Under the pieces are notes generated by a model. That model did no database searches and had not been told where the DNA came from. It was given only the letters and a program-made list of their open reading frames with translations. Both the position numbers and the translations under genes were made by a program. A stretch of DNA of 64,000 nt from Xenophilus sp003671765 (lineage in GTDB: Bacteria; Pseudomonadota; Gammaproteobacteria; Burkholderiales; Burkholderiaceae_C): positions 1,550,001 to 1,614,000 of the forward strand of contig CP166702.1 in NCBI GenBank assembly GCA_051414805.1. The letters run 5' to 3'. Numbering within the stretch: position 1 is the stretch's first letter; the number at the start of each line of letters is the position of its first letter. Below, piece by piece: positions 10,400 through 18,636 of this stretch.

Positions 10400-10765
10400 T
10401 CACACTCTCCAGAGGACTTGGATGGCCCAACCCGCGCAGCCCACCAGCCAGACGATGGTGAAGATCTGCAGGGCAAGGCGGATGCCGACGGGCTGGACGT
10501 AGTCCATCCACACGTCGCGCATGCCGACCCACACGTGGTAGAGCAGGCCCGCGATGACGGCGAAGGTGAGGACCTTCATCCACTGCGAGGCGAAGATGCC
10601 GGCCCACTTGTCGTAGCTGATCGGGCCGCTGGTCAGCAGCAGCTGCGCCAGCACGATGAGGGTGAAGAGCGCCATGAGGGCGCCGGTGATGCGCTGCGAG
10701 AGCCAGTCGCGAAGGCCGTAGTGCGCGCCGACGACAACGCGCTTGGAGCCGTAGTTCACTGCCAT
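10400..10765 (-). CDS. sdhD: Succinate dehydrogenase membrane anchor subunit
   Basis: SdhD is one of two membrane anchors holding haem b and the quinone site. The 121-residue protein has three hydrophobic helices: ITGALMALFTLIVLAQLLL, then VLTFAVIAGLLYHVWVGM with the probable haem His, then LALQIFTIVWLVGCAGWAI. The YGLRDWLSQRITGALMA segment is typical of the family. It is followed by sdhA after 5 bp. Confidence 0.94.
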   Translation of the reverse strand: MAVNYGSKRVVVGAHYGLRDWLSQRITGALMALFTLIVLAQLLLTSGPISYDKWAGIFASQWMKVLTFAVIAGLLYHVWVGMRDVWMDYVQPVGIRLALQIFTIVWLVGCAGWAIQVLWRV

Positions 10766-10784
10766 GATGAATGTGCTCCGTTGA

Positions 10785-11228
10785 TCAGTAGAGGCCGAAG
10801 AGCTTGGCGCCGAGCACCACGGTGAGCAGCACGCTCAGCGCCAGGGTGATGATGGCGGAGGTCTTGCCGAACTCCTTGGTCACGGCCGCGTGGCTGACGT
10901 CCATCCACAGGTGGCGCAGGCCGGCGATGAAGTGGTGCAGGTAGGCCCAGATCAGCGCCAGCGCCACCAGCTTGAGGAACCAGCCCGGAACGAAACCAAG
11001 GCCGCTGTTGAAGGCGGCCTTGAACTTGGCGAACGAGATTTCGGAAGAGACGGAGGTGTCGAACATCCAGATGATGAAGGGCATCAGCAGGAACATCAGC
11101 ACACCGCTCACGCGATGCAGGATCGACACGATGCCGGCAGGCGGCAGCCGGTAGGTGGTGAGGTCCGTGAACGCGTTGATGTTTCGGAACTCGCGGCGTG
11201 GCCGTGAGGAGGATGCAAGCTCTGTCAT
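10785..11228 (-). CDS. sdhC: Succinate dehydrogenase cytochrome b556 subunit
   Basis: SdhC is the first gene of the operon. The 147-residue protein carries the family motif PAGIVSILHRVSGVLMF (quinone-site Ser and Arg, TM1) and the haem-ligating YLHHFIAGLRHLWMD in TM2, with a third helix at the C-terminus. The 200-bp region upstream is AT-richer than the genes and should hold the operon promoter, but I cannot fix it precisely. No copy of the TCTTATATAAGA box found near mdh is present here. Confidence 0.95.
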   Translation of the reverse strand: MTELASSSRPRREFRNINAFTDLTTYRLPPAGIVSILHRVSGVLMFLLMPFIIWMFDTSVSSEISFAKFKAAFNSGLGFVPGWFLKLVALALIWAYLHHFIAGLRHLWMDVSHAAVTKEFGKTSAIITLALSVLLTVVLGAKLFGLY

Positions 11229-11357
11229 GGGGATGGCTTTCGTGTTTATTGAGGAAGCGGCTTGTTCTTCAGGCGAAATGCAAACAACGCAAAATTCTAT
11301 TGCAATGCACCATGACGCACCGGTCGCGAAGGGCTCATCGCACCAACTCGCTCGACT

Positions 11358-11374
11358 GCTATCGGTTTGATAGC
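11358..11374. repeat. 17-bp dispersed palindrome, copy 2
   Basis: GCTATCGGTTTGATAGC matches the GCTAT-N7-ATAGC pattern. It is followed by TACATGCGCCCGTCGCGCC, which resembles the GC-rich flank of the other copies. It lies between sdhC and the GntR gene. Confidence 0.72.
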
Positions 11375-11426
11375 TACATGCGCCCGTCGCGCCTGCGCTG
11401 CCGCCCGATTTCCTTGTTGTCGTGCA

Positions 11427-12218
11427 TCAGCCGAGTTCGTTGCGATAGTGGTGCGTGTCGGTGCGGTACAGGCCGCGGCGCAGCTCCATGGGCGTGTCGT
11501 GGTAGGTGTGGGCGACGCGCTCCACGCTCAGCAGCGGCGTGGCGGTGTCGACGTCGAGCAGCCGTGCCTGCTGCGCATCGGGCAGCACGGCGCGCAGCTT
11601 TTCCTCGGCCCGCACCATGCGCACGCCGAACTCGGTTTCGAAGAGCGCGTACATGGGGCCGTGCCACTGGGTGAGCCGTTCGGCCGTCAGGCCCTTGAAG
11701 GGGGTGCCCGGCAGCCAGAGGTCTTCCAGGATGGTCGGCACGCCGCCATAGGCCAGCACGCGTCGCACCTGCAGCACCGGATCGCCGGTGCGCAATGCCA
11801 GGGCGCGCGCCACCTCGGCGCTCGCGCGCTGGCGCCTGCAGTCGACGATGGTGCGTTCGGCGGGGCCTTCGGTGTTCGGATCGCCGGCGTCGGGCACCAG
11901 CTTCAGGAAGCGGTACTGCACATGCTGTTCGGCATGCGTGGCGACGAAGGTGCCCTTGCCCTGGCGGCGCACCACCAGGTTCTCGGCGGAGAGTTCGTCG
12001 ATCGCCTTGCGCACCGTGCCCTGGCTCACGCGGTAGCGCGCGGCCAGTTCGATCTCGCTGGGGATGGGTTCGCCCGGCTTCCATTCGCCCGCCTGCAGGC
12101 TTTGCAATATCAGCGCCTTGATCTGCTGGTACAAGGGGCTGAACGAAGGCGTGCTCGGTTCGGCGATGGGTGTGGGGGAGGGCATGGGCAGGTCGGTGGC
12201 GCCCGCAGCGCGATCCAT
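11427..12218 (-). CDS. GntR-family (HutC-type) regulator, likely of TCA genes
   Basis: This is a GntR regulator with an N-terminal winged helix (PLYQQIKALILQSLQAGEWKPG...SEIELAARYRVSQGTVRKAIDEL...RRQGKGTFV). The C-terminal UbiC/HutC-type ligand domain ends YHDTPMELRRGLYRTDTHHY. It lies between the sdh operon and mdh and diverges from mdh across a TCTTATATAAGA palindrome, so control of mdh and itself is likely. The start is uncertain: ATG 12218 (MDRAAGATDLP) or 12185 (MPSPTPIAEP), and neither has a strong ribosome site. Confidence 0.88.
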   Translation of the reverse strand: MDRAAGATDLPMPSPTPIAEPSTPSFSPLYQQIKALILQSLQAGEWKPGEPIPSEIELAARYRVSQGTVRKAIDELSAENLVVRRQGKGTFVATHAEQHVQYRFLKLVPDAGDPNTEGPAERTIVDCRRQRASAEVARALALRTGDPVLQVRRVLAYGGVPTILEDLWLPGTPFKGLTAERLTQWHGPMYALFETEFGVRMVRAEEKLRAVLPDAQQARLLDVDTATPLLSVERVAHTYHDTPMELRRGLYRTDTHHYRNELG

Positions 12219-12259
12219 GGGGCATGCCTGGATCCGTCTTCTGCGATGAGCGGGCCGTA

Positions 12260-12279
12260 TCTTATATAAGACATAAGAC
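12260..12279. promoter_or_regulatory. Palindromic operator between the GntR gene and mdh
   Basis: TCTTATATAAGA (12260-12271) is a perfect 12-bp palindrome. It overlaps a tandem of two ATAAGAC units (12266-12272 and 12273-12279). It is AT-rich in otherwise very GC-rich DNA and sits in the divergent gap. Such TNTTATATAANA boxes are typical of GntR regulators, so it is a likely site for the adjacent protein. Confidence 0.7.
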
Positions 12280-12455
12280 AAGCGCCATCGATTGAGCCTA
12301 GAATGCTCGGTGGTTCCCGAGCGCAGGCGGGCCATGCACGGTGCAAGGCATGGCCGTGGGCCCCGCGCCGGGATCGCAGCGTTTCGGCGGTCCTTCTGTT
12401 GTTCCATGTCGCCAGAAGGGCTGCGCGTTTTCCTTTCACCTTCTGGAGTTCTCCC

Positions 12456-13442
12456 ATGAGCAAAAAGCCCGTTCGCGTTGCCGTCACCGGCGCCGCAGGT
12501 CAAATCGGTTACGCCCTCCTGTTCCGCATCGCCTCGGGCGAAATGCTCGGCAAGGACCAGCCGGTCATCCTGCAGCTGCTCGAGATTCCTGACGAGAAGG
12601 CGCAGAAGGCGCTCAAGGGCGTGATCATGGAACTCGAGGACTGCGCGTTCCCGCTGCTGGCCGGCGTGGTGCCGACCGGTGACCCGGAAGTGGCCTTCAA
12701 GGACGCCGACTACGCGCTGCTCGTCGGCGCCCGCCCCCGCGGCCCCGGCATGGAGCGTGCCGACCTGCTGGCCGCCAACGCGCAGATCTTCACCGCGCAG
12801 GGCAAGGCACTGGACAAGGTCGCCAGCCGCGACGTCAAGGTGCTGGTCGTCGGCAACCCCGCCAACACCAACGCCTACATCGCCATGAAGAGCGCGCCCA
12901 GCCTGCCGCGCGAGAACTTCACCGCCATGCTGCGCCTGGACCACAACCGCGCCGCCAGCCAGATCGCCGCCAAGACCGGCGGCAAGGTCGGCGAGATCGA
13001 GAAGCTCACCGTGTGGGGCAACCATTCGCCCACGATGTACGCCGACTACCGCTTCGCCACCATCGGCAACAAGTCGGTCAAGGACACCATCAACGACCAG
13101 GTCTGGAACGAGACCGTGTTCCTGCCGACCGTCGGCAAGCGCGGCGCGGCCATCATCGAGGCGCGTGGCCTGTCTTCGGCCGCCTCGGCCGCCAACGCCG
13201 CCATCGACCACATGCGCGACTGGGCCCTGGGCTCCAACGGCAAGTGGGTCACGATGGGCGTGCCTTCCAACGGCGAGTACGGCATCCCCAAGGACGTGAT
13301 CTTCGGCTTCCCGGTCACCACGGAAGGCGGCAAGTACAAGATCGTCGAAGGCCTGCCGATCGACGAGTTCAGCCAGAAGTGCATCGACAAGACCCTGGCC
13401 GAGCTGCAGGGCGAGCAGGACGGCGTCAAGCACCTTCTCTGA
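12456..13442 (+). CDS. mdh: Malate dehydrogenase
   Basis: Mdh interconverts malate and oxaloacetate with NAD. The 328-residue protein starts MSKKPVRVAVTGAAGQIGYALLFRIASGEMLG, the NAD-binding loop of the cytosolic-type family. It carries the substrate arginines around GARPRGPGMERADL and RLDHNRA, NPANTNA, and the catalytic His in TVWGNHSPTMYAD. In-frame codons extend upstream, but the ATG at 12456, preceded by TTCTGGAG, is the natural start. It is followed after 9 bp by the methyltransferase gene. Confidence 0.98.
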   Translation: MSKKPVRVAVTGAAGQIGYALLFRIASGEMLGKDQPVILQLLEIPDEKAQKALKGVIMELEDCAFPLLAGVVPTGDPEVAFKDADYALLVGARPRGPGMERADLLAANAQIFTAQGKALDKVASRDVKVLVVGNPANTNAYIAMKSAPSLPRENFTAMLRLDHNRAASQIAAKTGGKVGEIEKLTVWGNHSPTMYADYRFATIGNKSVKDTINDQVWNETVFLPTVGKRGAAIIEARGLSSAASAANAAIDHMRDWALGSNGKWVTMGVPSNGEYGIPKDVIFGFPVTTEGGKYKIVEGLPIDEFSQKCIDKTLAELQGEQDGVKHLL

Positions 13443-13451
13443 GCGACCGCC

Positions 13452-14237
13452 ATGGCCGAGTGGAACCCCGCGCTCTACCGTCGCTACGAGGACGAGCGCA
13501 CGCGCCCGGCGGCCGAGTTGCTGGCGCGGGTACCGCTGGCCGCGGCCTCCCGTGTGGTCGACCTGGGCTGCGGCCCCGGCAACTCCACCGAACTGCTGGT
13601 GCGGCGCTTCCCGCAGGCGCAGGTCACCGGCACCGACAACTCCGAGGCGATGCTGGTCAGCGCCCGCGAGCGGCTGCCGCAGGCCCGCTTCGAGCTGAGC
13701 GACATCGCCACCTGGGCGCCGGCCGCCGATGCCGGCGCGCCGGATCTCATCTACGCCAACGCGGCGCTGCAATGGGTGCCCGACCATGAGGCGCTGATCC
13801 CGCGCCTCTTCGCGGCCCTGGCGCCCGGCGGCGTGCTCGCCGTCCAGATGCCCGACAACCGCGCCGAGCCCACGCACCGCCTGATGCGCGAAATAGCGGC
13901 CGAAGCCCCGTGGACGGAGCCCATCGGCGACTACACCCGCCTGCGCACCGAACTGCTGACCATCGGCGGCTACTACGACCTGCTGGCGCCGGTGGCGGCC
14001 GAGGTCGATGTCTGGCACACCATCTACCAGCACCGCATGGATTCGGCGGCTGCCATCGTCGAGTGGGTGCGCGCCACCGGGCTGCGGCCCTTCATCGATC
14101 CGCTCCCGCCCGAGCTGCGGGCGAGCTACCTGGCCGAGTACGAGCGCCGCATCGACGCGGCCTACCCCGTGCGCACGGACGGCAAGCGCCTGCTGGCCTT
14201 CCCACGCATGTTCATCGTGGCGCGCAAGGCGGCATGA
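13452..14237 (+). CDS. tam: Trans-aconitate 2-methyltransferase
   Basis: Tam methylates trans-aconitate, a spontaneous and inhibitory isomer of the TCA intermediate cis-aconitate, using S-adenosylmethionine. The 261-residue protein begins MAEWNPALYRRYEDERTRPAAELLARV, a family signature. It has the SAM-binding VVDLGCGPGNSTELL and the downstream NAALQWVPDHEALIPRLFAALAPGG. Placement between mdh and a CitE-like gene, near acnB, fits a housekeeping role in aconitate metabolism. Its stop overlaps the next start (ATGA). Confidence 0.93.
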   Translation: MAEWNPALYRRYEDERTRPAAELLARVPLAAASRVVDLGCGPGNSTELLVRRFPQAQVTGTDNSEAMLVSARERLPQARFELSDIATWAPAADAGAPDLIYANAALQWVPDHEALIPRLFAALAPGGVLAVQMPDNRAEPTHRLMREIAAEAPWTEPIGDYTRLRTELLTIGGYYDLLAPVAAEVDVWHTIYQHRMDSAAAIVEWVRATGLRPFIDPLPPELRASYLAEYERRIDAAYPVRTDGKRLLAFPRMFIVARKAA

Positions 14238-15244
14238 CCACGCCGCGCCGCTCCCATCCTGCCGAGGTGCTGCTCGGGGCGCAGGCCGGTGCCGTGAGCC
14301 TGCCGGTGTGCGACCACTACAGCGGCGTCGAGGCGCGCATGCGCAAGAGCCTCGCGCTGCAGGCCCAGATGGCCGAGGAATTCGGCGCCTGCGTGTTCGA
14401 CGTCACCCTCGACTGCGAGGACGGCGCGCCCGTGGGCGGCGAAGCCGAGCTCGCGCATCTGGTCACCGAACTCGCACTCGCCGCGAGACCGGGCATGCGT
14501 GTCGGCGTGCGCGTGCACCCGGTCGACCATCCGGCTTTCGAAGCCGACGTGGCCACCATCGCCGGCCGCGCCGGCGATCGTCTGAGCCACCTGATGGTGC
14601 CGAAGGTCGAGCGGCTGGAAGACGTGGTGCGCGCCGCCGCGGCGCTGGACGCGGCTGGTGCCGCCGATCTGCCGCTGCACGTGCTCATCGAGTCGCCGCT
14701 GGCGGTGCGCCATGCCTTCGACATGGCCGCCCACCCGCGCGTGCAGTCGCTCAGCTTCGGCCTCATGGATTTCGTCTCGGCCCACGCGGGCGCCATCCCG
14801 GCCGACGGCATGGGCGTGGCGGGCCAGTTCTCGCATCCGCTCGTGGTGCGCGCCAAGCTCGAGATCGCCTCCGCTGCCCATGCCTTCGGCAAGGTGCCCT
14901 CGCATTGCGTCGTCACCGAGTTCCGCGATGCGCAGGCCCTTCGCACCGCCGCGCGCCGCGCCAGCCGGGAGTTCGGCTACACGCGCATGTGGAGCATCCA
15001 TCCGGACCAGATCCGCCCCATCCTCGAGGCCTTCGCGCCCGACGAGGAACAGATTCACATTGCTACAAAAATAATAGCTGCTGCCGCCGATGCCGACTGG
15101 GCTCCGGTCCAGTTTGATGGCACATTGCACGACCGCGCGAGCTACCGCCATTTCTGGCAGGTGCTGGCGCGTGCGCACGCCACCGGGCGTGCGCTGCCGT
15201 CCGAAGCGAAGGCGTGGTTCGCGCCCGCCGACGCCGAAAACTGA
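14234..15244 (+). CDS. HpcH/HpaI aldolase family, CitE-like CoA ester lyase
   Basis: This 336-residue TIM-barrel protein belongs to the citrate lyase beta / malyl-CoA lyase group. Seen motifs are DCEDGAP (metal and substrate acidic residues), RVHPVDHPAF, KVERLEDV, LIESPLAV and the closing SLSFGLMDFVSAHAGAIP loop. Members cleave or form malyl-, methylmalyl- or citramalyl-CoA; the exact substrate is not readable. It is translationally coupled to tam. Residues about 276-285 (IATKIIAAAA) are encoded by a dispersed 17-bp palindrome and its flank, so a repeat has entered the reading frame without breaking it. Confidence 0.87.
   Translation: MTTPRRSHPAEVLLGAQAGAVSLPVCDHYSGVEARMRKSLALQAQMAEEFGACVFDVTLDCEDGAPVGGEAELAHLVTELALAARPGMRVGVRVHPVDHPAFEADVATIAGRAGDRLSHLMVPKVERLEDVVRAAAALDAAGAADLPLHVLIESPLAVRHAFDMAAHPRVQSLSFGLMDFVSAHAGAIPADGMGVAGQFSHPLVVRAKLEIASAAHAFGKVPSHCVVTEFRDAQALRTAARRASREFGYTRMWSIHPDQIRPILEAFAPDEEQIHIATKIIAAAADADWAPVQFDGTLHDRASYRHFWQVLARAHATGRALPSEAKAWFAPADAEN
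15062..15078. repeat. 17-bp dispersed palindrome inside a CDS, copy 3
   Basis: GCTACAAAAATAATAGC followed by TGCTGCCGCC lies inside the CitE-like gene. It is strikingly AT-rich against its surroundings. It matches the other copies in length, arms and flank. Confidence 0.78.
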
Positions 15245-15276
15245 TGCAAGACATTCACGCCAAGGAAACCCACTCC

Positions 15277-15843
15277 ATGAAGACGCTCGCCCTCCTCGTT
15301 GCCGCCGCCGTCGCCCTGCCGTTCGCCGCTTCGGCGCAGAGCAGCAGCACCGCCAAGCCGGCCGCCAAGACCACCACGAAGTCCACCAAGCCGGCCCCGA
15401 AGAAGAAGGCCCCCATCGCGCGCAGCGCCGCCAAGGCGGTCGAGGAAGTCACGCCCATCGCGGACGACCCGAGCGTGGTGCTGACCGAAGCCGAACTGGC
15501 CGTGGCGCAGAAGGTGTTCACCGGCAAGATCCAGTGCGAACTGGGTGCCGACGTGACCGTGGCCGCCGACGACAAGAAGCCCGGCTTCTTCACCGTGTCG
15601 ACCAAGGGCGCGCGCTACCGCATGCACCCGGTCGAAAGCCGCACCGGCGCCATCCGCCTCGAGGATGCCCGTGCCGGTGCCATGTGGCTCCAGCTGGGCA
15701 ACAAGTCCATGCTGATGAACCAGAAGCAGGGCATCCGCCTGGCCGACGAGTGCCAGTCGCCGGCGCAGGTCGCGTTCGCCGACGAGATGAAGAAGAACCC
15801 GCCGAAGGCCCTGTTCGACGGCGCCGACGCGCCGAAGAAATAA
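15277..15843 (+). CDS. Small periplasmic protein of unknown function
   Basis: This is a 188-residue protein with a clear Sec signal peptide (MKTLALLVAAAVALPFAASA, cleavage after ASA). A Lys/Pro/Thr-rich linker follows (about residues 25-50), then a compact domain from about residue 65. That domain contains CELGADVTVAADDKKPGFFTV and YRMHPVESRTGAIRLED, with two cysteines that could pair. I do not recognise a named family. It sits between the CitE-like gene and acnB; the ATG at 15277 is preceded by AAGGAAA. Confidence 0.85.
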   Translation: MKTLALLVAAAVALPFAASAQSSSTAKPAAKTTTKSTKPAPKKKAPIARSAAKAVEEVTPIADDPSVVLTEAELAVAQKVFTGKIQCELGADVTVAADDKKPGFFTVSTKGARYRMHPVESRTGAIRLEDARAGAMWLQLGNKSMLMNQKQGIRLADECQSPAQVAFADEMKKNPPKALFDGADAPKK

Positions 15844-15918
15844 CCCGCGATTTCGCCCCACGCTGGCGGCGCGCGTCTTGCTTGCGCTGCCGCCAGCCCC
15901 GTTCCCGGAGAAAAGAAG

Positions 15919-18510
15919 ATGTTGCAAGCCTATGTTGACCACGTTGCCGAGCGCGCCGCGCTGGGCATTCCGCCGCTGCCCCTGTCGGCCAAGCAGACCA
16001 GCGAGCTCATCGAGCTGCTGAAGAACGCGTCCACCAAGGACGGCGAGTTCCTGCTCAACCTGCTGACGCACCGCGTGCCGGCGGGCGTGGACGACGCCGC
16101 CAAGGTCAAGGCCAGCTACCTGGCCGCCGTGGCGCACGGCACCGAGAAGAACGCGCTGATCTCCCGGGCGCACGCCACCGAACTGCTGGGCACCATGCTG
16201 GGCGGCTACAACATCGGCCCGCTGATCGACCTGCTCAAGGACGCCGAAGTCGGCGCCGTGGCCGCCGAAGGCCTGAAGAAAACGCTGCTGATGTTCGACC
16301 AGTTCCACGACGTCAAGGAACTGGCCGATGCCGGCAACGCCCATGCCCAGGCCGTGCTGCAGAGCTGGGCCGACGCCGAATGGTTCACCAGCCGCCCCGA
16401 AGTGCCGCAGAGCATCACCTTCACCGTGTTCAAGGTGCCGGGCGAGACCAACACCGACGACCTGTCGCCGGCGCCCGACGCCACGACGCGGCCGGACATC
16501 CCGATGCACGCCCTGGCGATGCTGAAGAACAAGCGCGAAGGCGCGCCCTTCGAGCCCGAGGAAGACGGCAAGCGCGGCCCGGTCAAGTTCATCCAGGACC
16601 TGGTGGGGCGCGGCCTGCCCGTGGCCTACGTGGGCGACGTCGTGGGCACCGGCTCTTCGCGCAAGTCGGCCACCAACAGCGTGCTGTGGTTCACCGGCGA
16701 GGACATCCCCTACATCCCCAACAAGCGCTTCGGCGGCATCTGCCTGGGCAACAAGATCGCGCCGATCTTCTACAACACCATGGAAGACGCGGGCTCCCTG
16801 CCCATCGAGCTGGACGTGAGCCAGATGAACATGGGCGACACGATCGAGCTGCGCCCCTACGAAGGCAAGGCCCTCAAGGACGGCCAGGTCATCGCCGAGT
16901 TCAAGGTCAAGAGTGAAGTGCTCTTCGACGAAGTGCGCGCCGGTGGCCGCATTCCGCTGATCATCGGCCGCGGCCTGACGGCCAAGGCGCGCGAGGCGCT
17001 GGGCCTGCCGGTGTCGACGCTGTTCCGCCTGCCCCAGGCCCCGGTCGACAGCGGCAAGGGCTTCTCGCTGGCCCAGAAGATGGTCGGCCGCGCCTGCGGC
17101 CTGCCGGAAGGGCAGGGCGTGCGCCCTGGCACCTACTGCGAACCGAAGATGACCTCGGTGGGCAGCCAGGACACCACCGGCCCCATGACCCGCGACGAGC
17201 TGAAGGACCTGGCCTGCCTGGGCTTCTCGGCCGACCTGGTCATGCAGTCCTTCTGCCACACGGCCGCCTATCCCAAGAAGGTGGACGTGAAGATGCACCA
17301 CGAGCTGCCCGACTTCATCAGCACCCGCGGCGGCATCTCGCTGCGCCCGGGCGACGGCGTGATCCATTCGTGGCTCAACCGCCTGCTGCTGCCCGACACC
17401 GTCGGCACCGGCGGCGACAGCCACACGCGCTTCCCGATCGGCATCAGCTTCCCGGCCGGCTCGGGCCTGGTGGCCTTCGCAGCCGCCACCGGCGTCATGC
17501 CGCTGGACATGCCCGAATCGGTGCTGGTGCGCTTCAATGGCAAGATGCAGCCCGGCGTCACCCTGCGCGACCTGGTCAACGCCATTCCGCTGTACGCCAT
17601 CAAGCAGGGCCTGCTCACGGTCGAGAAGAAGGGCAAGAAGAACATCTTCTCCGGCCGCATCCTCGAGATCGAGGGGCTGCCCGACCTCAAGGTGGAGCAG
17701 GCCTTCGAACTGTCCGACGCCAGCGCCGAGCGCTCGGCTGCCGGCTGCACGGTGCACCTGAACAAGGCGCCGATCATCGAGTACCTCAACAGCAACATCA
17801 CGCTGATGCGCTGGATGATCGCCAACGGTTATGCCGACGCCCGCACGCTGGCCCGCCGCATCGCCGCGCAGGAAGCCTGGCTCAAGGACCCGCAACTGCT
17901 GCAGCCGGACGCGGACGCCGAGTACGCGGCCGTCATCGAGATCGACCTGGCCGACATCCACGAGCCCATCGTGGCCTGCCCGAACGACCCCGACGACGTG
18001 AAGACGCTGTCCGACGTGGCCGGCGCCCACATCGACGAAGTGTTCATCGGCTCGTGCATGACCAACATCGGTCACTTCCGCGCAGCCTCGAAGCTGCTCG
18101 AGGGCAAGCGCGACATCCCGGTCAAGCTGTGGATCGCGCCGCCCACCAAGATGGACGCGCACCAGCTCACCGAGGAGGGCCACTACGGCGTCTTCGGCAA
18201 CGCCGGCGCGCGCACCGAGATGCCCGGCTGCTCGCTGTGCATGGGCAACCAGGCCCAGGTGCGCGAGGGCGCCACGGTCATGTCGACCAGCACCCGCAAC
18301 TTCCCGAACCGCCTGGGCAAGAACACCAACGTGTACCTGGGCAGCGCGGAACTGGCATCGATCTGCTCCAAGCTGGGCCGCATCCCGACCAAGGCCGAGT
18401 ACATGGCGGACATCGGCGTCATCAACAGCAACGGCGACAAGATCTACCAGTACCTGAACTTCGACCAGATCGAGGAGTTCAAGGAAGCGGCCGACGGCGT
18501 CGCCGCCTGA
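15919..18510 (+). CDS. acnB: Bifunctional aconitate hydratase 2 / 2-methylisocitrate dehydratase
   Basis: AcnB isomerises citrate to isocitrate through cis-aconitate; the family also acts on 2-methylisocitrate. At 863 residues it has the AcnB order: an N-terminal HEAT-like domain (MLQAYVDHVAERAALGIPPLPLS...), then the swivel domain with GTGSSRKSATNSVLWF, then the Fe-S domains. The cluster cysteines are in FIGSCMTNIGHFRAA and GCSLCMGNQAQ. The upstream ribosome site CCGGAGAAAAGAAG is strong. A terminator follows. Confidence 0.98.
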   Translation: MLQAYVDHVAERAALGIPPLPLSAKQTSELIELLKNASTKDGEFLLNLLTHRVPAGVDDAAKVKASYLAAVAHGTEKNALISRAHATELLGTMLGGYNIGPLIDLLKDAEVGAVAAEGLKKTLLMFDQFHDVKELADAGNAHAQAVLQSWADAEWFTSRPEVPQSITFTVFKVPGETNTDDLSPAPDATTRPDIPMHALAMLKNKREGAPFEPEEDGKRGPVKFIQDLVGRGLPVAYVGDVVGTGSSRKSATNSVLWFTGEDIPYIPNKRFGGICLGNKIAPIFYNTMEDAGSLPIELDVSQMNMGDTIELRPYEGKALKDGQVIAEFKVKSEVLFDEVRAGGRIPLIIGRGLTAKAREALGLPVSTLFRLPQAPVDSGKGFSLAQKMVGRACGLPEGQGVRPGTYCEPKMTSVGSQDTTGPMTRDELKDLACLGFSADLVMQSFCHTAAYPKKVDVKMHHELPDFISTRGGISLRPGDGVIHSWLNRLLLPDTVGTGGDSHTRFPIGISFPAGSGLVAFAAATGVMPLDMPESVLVRFNGKMQPGVTLRDLVNAIPLYAIKQGLLTVEKKGKKNIFSGRILEIEGLPDLKVEQAFELSDASAERSAAGCTVHLNKAPIIEYLNSNITLMRWMIANGYADARTLARRIAAQEAWLKDPQLLQPDADAEYAAVIEIDLADIHEPIVACPNDPDDVKTLSDVAGAHIDEVFIGSCMTNIGHFRAASKLLEGKRDIPVKLWIAPPTKMDAHQLTEEGHYGVFGNAGARTEMPGCSLCMGNQAQVREGATVMSTSTRNFPNRLGKNTNVYLGSAELASICSKLGRIPTKAEYMADIGVINSNGDKIYQYLNFDQIEEFKEAADGVAA

Positions 18511-18562
18511 GCGATCGGCCATGCGTTCGCATCGGCGGCAGCCGATGCGCACCGGCCATCCG

Positions 18563-18584
18563 AGCCCGCTTCGGCGGGCTTTTT
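18563..18584 (+). terminator. Rho-independent terminator of acnB
   Basis: AGCCCGC and GCGGGCT form a 7-bp stem around a stable TTCG tetraloop, followed by TTTT. It is 53 bp after the acnB stop. Confidence 0.85.
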
Positions 18585-18636
18585 GCTGCCCGCTTCAAGC
18601 TGCATACTCCTGCGACACCCCCGTCGAAGGAGCGCC

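Noticed and set aside
15142..18552. Minus-strand ORF of over 1,100 codons opposite acnB, and similar long antisense ORFs (149-1486, 1635-2573, 3526-5283, 6094-7515, 8553-10502, 11427-14033, 18595-21684, 22584-24959)
   Set aside because: They mirror real genes in GC-rich DNA, are rich in Arg, Ala, Gly, His and Val, and show no domain motif. Each opposite strand carries a clearly recognised enzyme.
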